NCBI GenBank assembly: GCA_937863625.1
Contig: CALMGO010000498.1
Location: 1-10,214, forward strand
DNA length: 10,214 nt
Direction of reading: 5' to 3'
Source: an uncultured bacterium
GTDB lineage: Bacteria > Planctomycetota > DG-23 > SLPQ01
The notes below the pieces were generated by a model, which had not been told where the DNA came from, made no database searches, and saw only the letters and a program-made list of their open reading frames with translations. The number at the start of each line of letters is the position of its first letter. Position 1 is the first letter of the stretch. Both the position numbers and the translations under genes were made by a program. This document shows, one piece after another, positions 6,914-10,214 of the stretch.

Positions 6914-9115
6914 ATGGGATACGAAAGCGAAAAGCGGCCCGGCGCCCCAGATGCAATCTGCAAAAACGACGCGGTGGCGGCGCCGCCGGGTATGGCGCGT
7001 ACGCTGCTCGACGCAGTCATAGCCGCCGTATTTGTCGCGGTTGGAATGACGGCGGTAGACGGCGTGATCGCAGTCTATGCAGGGTCGTTTGTCCCGTGGA
7101 GCGTGGCAGGCATGGTAGCGGCGTTCTGGGCGGCGGCGGCCGCGGCGGCGGCTGCCGTGCTGACGCTTGTCGCGTGGCCTGCGCTCAGCCGCATAAAGAG
7201 ACCGGCAAGAGCGGCAATCGTCCCGGCGGTCGTACTGACGGCGGGATTCGTGCTGCATGCTCTCATCATGCGGGTGCCCATCGGCGGCAAGGACAGCCTT
7301 GGCAAGGAAGTCCTGCTTAACGCAGGGTTTATCGCGGCATGGGGGGCGGTGCTTGGCATCCTGTATGCGGCGCTTGCGAGCAGGTCGGGTGCGTCGGCGT
7401 GGATGACCGCGACGGCGTGCGCGGCAGGGATGCTCCTTTGCGCGGGATTGAGTTACTTCGTCCGGGATAATGCGTCGGCCTTTGTGCTTGTCGTGGCGCC
7501 GGCGGGGGCGATGGCCATAGGAGGCATCGTCCTCGAACGCGCAAGGGGGGGCTGGCGGAGAGCGGCGTCGCTTGCGGCGTATGTCGCGGTGTGCGCTGCG
7601 GCGCTCGTGGCGACCGCGCGAACGGCGGGCATCGCGCCGATGAAGGCGATCGACGAGGGATTTCGCGCGGAGCCGGCCAAGGTGGCGAACCTTGCCGGAA
7701 AGCCCAATGTTATCATTATTACGCTGGATACGGTTCGCGCGGACCACACTTCCCTCTGCGGTTACCGGTACAAGACTACGCCCAACCTGGATAAGTTTGC
7801 TGCGGAGTGCCGGTTCTTCCCGTACGGAGAATCGGTCGATTCGTGGACGCTGCCTGCGCATGCGTCGCTTTTTACGGGGAAATATCCGAGGGAGCACGGC
7901 GCTCGCGGGACGACTGTGCCGCTTGTGCAGCCCAAGAACAAGCCCACGCGTTTCGAGATACCGCTTGCGCCGTCGCAGGTGACGCTCGCGTCGCTCTTGT
8001 CGATGAAGGGTTACAATACCGCCGGCATCGCTGCCAACTATGTCTACCTTGCGCGCACTTACGGCCTTGCCCAGGGGTTTTCGTACTACCTCGACACGCC
8101 GAGATGGCTGATATTCGTCAAGGGTAAATCTCCCGTGTACACGTACGGCATGGAGGCGGTCGACAGGATGCTGGGGAAAAACGGCAAGCTTCTGCAGACC
8201 TTCTGGAGCGGCAAGGACGTTACCTGCATGGCCGCCGACTGGATCGGCGAAAACAAAGACACTCCGTTCTTTCTTTTTCTCAATTACATGGACGCGCACT
8301 GCCCCTATTCGGCCGAGCCGCCGTTTGACAGGGTAGGAGCGCCGGACGCGCCGTATGACATGAACCTGCGGCTCAAGCCCTGGCAGGATACGCTGACACA
8401 GTACGTCAGGGACGGCAAAGGCTTGTCGGACAGCCTTCTCAAGTCAGCCATCCGTCAGTACGACGGTTCGATAGCGTACATGGATTATTGGGTGGAGCGG
8501 CTTTTCGACGCGCTCAAGCGCGAAGGGTTGTACGACGATACTCTTATCATCGTGACAAGCGACCACGGCGAGTTCTTTGGAGAGCACCAACTCTTAAGCC
8601 ACGGGACGGGGCTTTATGAAGGGGGCTTGCGAATTCCGATACTTGTCAAATATCCCGGCGGCCGGTACGCGGGCGAAGTGCTTAATGAGCGAGTCTCGAT
8701 AATGGATATATACGCGACGGTACTCGAAACGCTCGGACTTGGCGTGCCGGAGGTAAGCGCCGTCGCGCTCGGGACGCGCGCTCGCGGTCCGGTCATTGCC
8801 GAGGAGTACGAATATGGGATGAACGTGAGGCGGTTCGGGCCGCGGTTTGCGGGGGACAGGTCGGCCATCTACAAAGAGGGCTACAAGTACGTGAAGTCGA
8901 CCGTGGCGCCAGGCGAACTCTACAACCTCACTACAGACGAAGCCGAAGAGAAGGACCTTTCCGGTGACGAGAGCGCGGTAGCGCTGCAGCTTGACGGCGA
9001 CATCACGACGTGGCAGGCGAATACGAGTCTTTTCGACGGGACAACGGAGACCACGCAGACGATCAGTCCTGAGGAGTATGACAGGCTGAAGAGTCTGGGC
9101 TATCTCGGCAACTAA
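6914..9115 (+). CDS. Membrane-anchored sulfatase-like enzyme with Thr at the nucleophile position
   Basis: This 733-residue protein joins a hydrophobic N-terminus, about seven membrane segments (roughly 30-50, 62-88, 98-120, 133-155, 160-180, 189-207 and 217-235), to a sulfatase / alkaline-phosphatase-superfamily domain from about 263 that should face the periplasm. Metal-ligand motifs are D272 in TLDTVRADH, D550-H551 in TSDHGEF and H563 in LSHGTGLYEGG. The tail ends in LKSLGYLG, as many sulfatases do. Where sulfatases carry C/S-x-P-x-R, it reads T312-L-P-A-H316, so formylglycine cannot form. Thr nucleophiles are known in LtaS and EptA-type phosphotransferases of the superfamily, so a transferase or phosphohydrolase role on envelope glycans or lipids is plausible. 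The substrate is unknown. ATG 6914 is the first usual start after an in-frame stop at 6800, but its nearest GGAG is 16 nt away; M27 is an alternative. A full-length paralog follows 27 nt downstream. Confidence 0.85.
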   Translation: MGYESEKRPGAPDAICKNDAVAAPPGMARTLLDAVIAAVFVAVGMTAVDGVIAVYAGSFVPWSVAGMVAAFWAAAAAAAAAVLTLVAWPALSRIKRPARAAIVPAVVLTAGFVLHALIMRVPIGGKDSLGKEVLLNAGFIAAWGAVLGILYAALASRSGASAWMTATACAAGMLLCAGLSYFVRDNASAFVLVVAPAGAMAIGGIVLERARGGWRRAASLAAYVAVCAAALVATARTAGIAPMKAIDEGFRAEPAKVANLAGKPNVIIITLDTVRADHTSLCGYRYKTTPNLDKFAAECRFFPYGESVDSWTLPAHASLFTGKYPREHGARGTTVPLVQPKNKPTRFEIPLAPSQVTLASLLSMKGYNTAGIAANYVYLARTYGLAQGFSYYLDTPRWLIFVKGKSPVYTYGMEAVDRMLGKNGKLLQTFWSGKDVTCMAADWIGENKDTPFFLFLNYMDAHCPYSAEPPFDRVGAPDAPYDMNLRLKPWQDTLTQYVRDGKGLSDSLLKSAIRQYDGSIAYMDYWVERLFDALKREGLYDDTLIIVTSDHGEFFGEHQLLSHGTGLYEGGLRIPILVKYPGGRYAGEVLNERVSIMDIYATVLETLGLGVPEVSAVALGTRARGPVIAEEYEYGMNVRRFGPRFAGDRSAIYKEGYKYVKSTVAPGELYNLTTDEAEEKDLSGDESAVALQLDGDITTWQANTSLFDGTTETTQTISPEEYDRLKSLGYLGN

Positions 9116-9142
9116 ACGCACATAGGGCAAAGAGGCCAGGTT

Positions 9143-10214
9143 ATGCAGGAAGACGCGGTTCGAGCTAAGGGCGAAGTGAGCACATCGCAGCGGCGCGGGC
9201 TTTTGGCCTGCGTGGTCCCCGGCGTATTGTGCGCTATGTATCTTGGCGCGGGCGCGACGTTCGTGGACGCGATTGTGGCGAAATACACAGGTTCGTACCT
9301 GCCGTGGGGCGTGGCGGCGATGGCTGGCGCGTTCTGGATGATTACGGCCGGTTCAGCGGCCGTGGCGCTATCGGCGCTGTTGATGCCGCTCTTTTCGGCA
9401 TACCGCAAGAAGAGCAGGGAGGCCGTCGTGCCGGCGGTAGTCCTGGCCGCGGGATACGCAGGCTGCGGCCTTGTCGCGCGCGAGACGATCATTGACGCCG
9501 ACTCGCTGGGGCGCGCGGTTCTCTTGAGCGTCTGGTGTATCTATGCGTGCGGGGTGCTCTTTGGCATCATGGCGGGGGTGGTCGTGACAAGGGGCAGCGC
9601 GGAGCCGTGGAAGGTCTGCATCCTGGCGGGCACGGCGATTCTTTTCTGCGCGGGCGCGGCATACTTCGTCCGTGAGGATTATTCGGCGCTGATGCTTGTG
9701 GCGGGTCCGATAGCGCTCTTGGCGTTGGGTTCGGCGGTTCTCGACAGGCTGAAAAGTGCGCGGGTGCGAACGGTGGCGGCCGCGGCAGCGGCCGTTATCT
9801 TCGCGGTTGGACTGGTGGTGCTGGCGCGGCATGAAGGCGAAGCCGCGCTCAGGCCGGTTGACGAGCATTTTCGCGTCGACGCGGCCAAGACAGCCATGCT
9901 CGCCGGCAAGCCGAACGTGCTCATCATCGTTCTCGATACGGTTCGGGCCGACCACACATCGCTATGCGGCTATGAATATCCGACGACGCCGAACCTGGAG
10001 GCGCTCGCCAAAGACTGCAGGTTCTTCCCGTACGGGGAGTCGGTCGATTCGTGGACACTGCCGGCGCACGCGTCGCTTTTCACCGGAAAGTACCCGAGAG
10101 AGCACGGCGCGCATGCGGACTCGGCGCCTTCGATTACGAGCATCGAGAAATACCGCCCCTACGGCATTCCTCTGGCGCCGTCGCAACTGACGCTTGCGAC
10201 TTATCTTTCCATGA
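9143..10214 (+). CDS. Second membrane-anchored sulfatase-like paralog, 3' end outside window
   Basis: The frame runs from ATG 9143 to the window end, 357 codons with no stop. AGAGG (9131-9135) lies 7 nt before the ATG. Like its neighbour it starts with several membrane segments (residues about 19-230), sharing the pattern 'T-x-V-D-x-x-x-A-x-Y-x-G-S-[FY]-x-P-W', and then enters the sulfatase-like domain at about 256. The first metal ligand is D265 in VLDTVRADH. The nucleophile position is T305 in DSWTLPAHASLFTG, again not Cys or Ser. From C292 a run of 32 residues is identical to the first paralog, while the segment right after it, near the expected substrate pocket, differs completely. The C-terminal half with the DHG motif is beyond the window. 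The two genes probably form one transcription unit made by tandem duplication. They may act on related but different substrates, or together. Confidence 0.85.
   Translation, partial: MQEDAVRAKGEVSTSQRRGLLACVVPGVLCAMYLGAGATFVDAIVAKYTGSYLPWGVAAMAGAFWMITAGSAAVALSALLMPLFSAYRKKSREAVVPAVVLAAGYAGCGLVARETIIDADSLGRAVLLSVWCIYACGVLFGIMAGVVVTRGSAEPWKVCILAGTAILFCAGAAYFVREDYSALMLVAGPIALLALGSAVLDRLKSARVRTVAAAAAAVIFAVGLVVLARHEGEAALRPVDEHFRVDAAKTAMLAGKPNVLIIVLDTVRADHTSLCGYEYPTTPNLEALAKDCRFFPYGESVDSWTLPAHASLFTGKYPREHGAHADSAPSITSIEKYRPYGIPLAPSQLTLATYLSM

Noticed and set aside
6640..7020. Minus-strand 126-codon open frame next to the sulfatase-like gene
   Set aside because: It covers the candidate leader RNA and the 5' end of a convincing + strand gene, and its composition is not protein-like.
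7808..7903. Recent gene conversion between the two sulfatase-like genes
   Set aside because: The protein block is identical but 11 or more synonymous differences are spread evenly through it, so the DNA has not been recently copied.
6899..8299. Long open frame of 466 codons on the minus strand
   Set aside because: It lies opposite the sulfatase-like gene, is extremely rich in Arg and His as expected of an antisense shadow in GC-rich DNA, and shows no protein family motif.

Overview
This is a GC-rich, gene-dense bacterial window with every gene on the + strand. The organism is probably a Gram-negative-type (diderm) bacterium, because it carries an LptB-type ATPase for lipopolysaccharide export. 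Planctomycetota or a close PVC relative is the best guess (moderate confidence). The main reason is the signal peptidase I, which has a four-cysteine zinc-ribbon-like insert after the catalytic serine and a large beta-rich insert ending in a 'DVYY' stretch, a build I associate with planctomycetes. HEAT-repeat proteins, tandem membrane-anchored sulfatase-like enzymes and frequent AGG (Arg) and ATA (Ile) codons fit that guess. No rRNA or other marker gene is present to confirm it.

Left region (1-6331): a compact gene string with gaps of 19, -34, 5 and 11 nt, almost certainly one transcription unit. In order it holds the 3' part of a HEAT/TPR scaffold protein, a ROK-family glucokinase-type sugar kinase, the ribosomal GTPase LepA (elongation factor 4), signal peptidase I (lepB) and LptB. 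lepA-lepB is a classic conserved pair. The group mixes sugar phosphorylation, translation, protein export and outer-membrane lipid export.

Middle region (6332-6913): 582 bases without a credible gene. It holds a short perfect palindrome, a strong hairpin plus T-run that looks like the rho-independent terminator of the left unit, a small GC-rich hairpin, and just before the next gene a set of nested and mutually exclusive inverted repeats that could be a structured 5' leader RNA.

Right region (6914-10214): two tandem paralogous genes, 27 nt apart, each coding for a multi-pass membrane N-terminus fused to a sulfatase/alkaline-phosphatase-superfamily domain. The second is cut by the window end. 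In both, the residue where true sulfatases have the formylglycine-forming Cys/Ser is Thr (T-L-P-A-H instead of C-x-P-x-R). They are therefore unlikely to be classical sulfatases and may be phospho-group or other transferases/hydrolases acting on envelope substrates. No mobile element, CRISPR array, tRNA or rRNA was seen.
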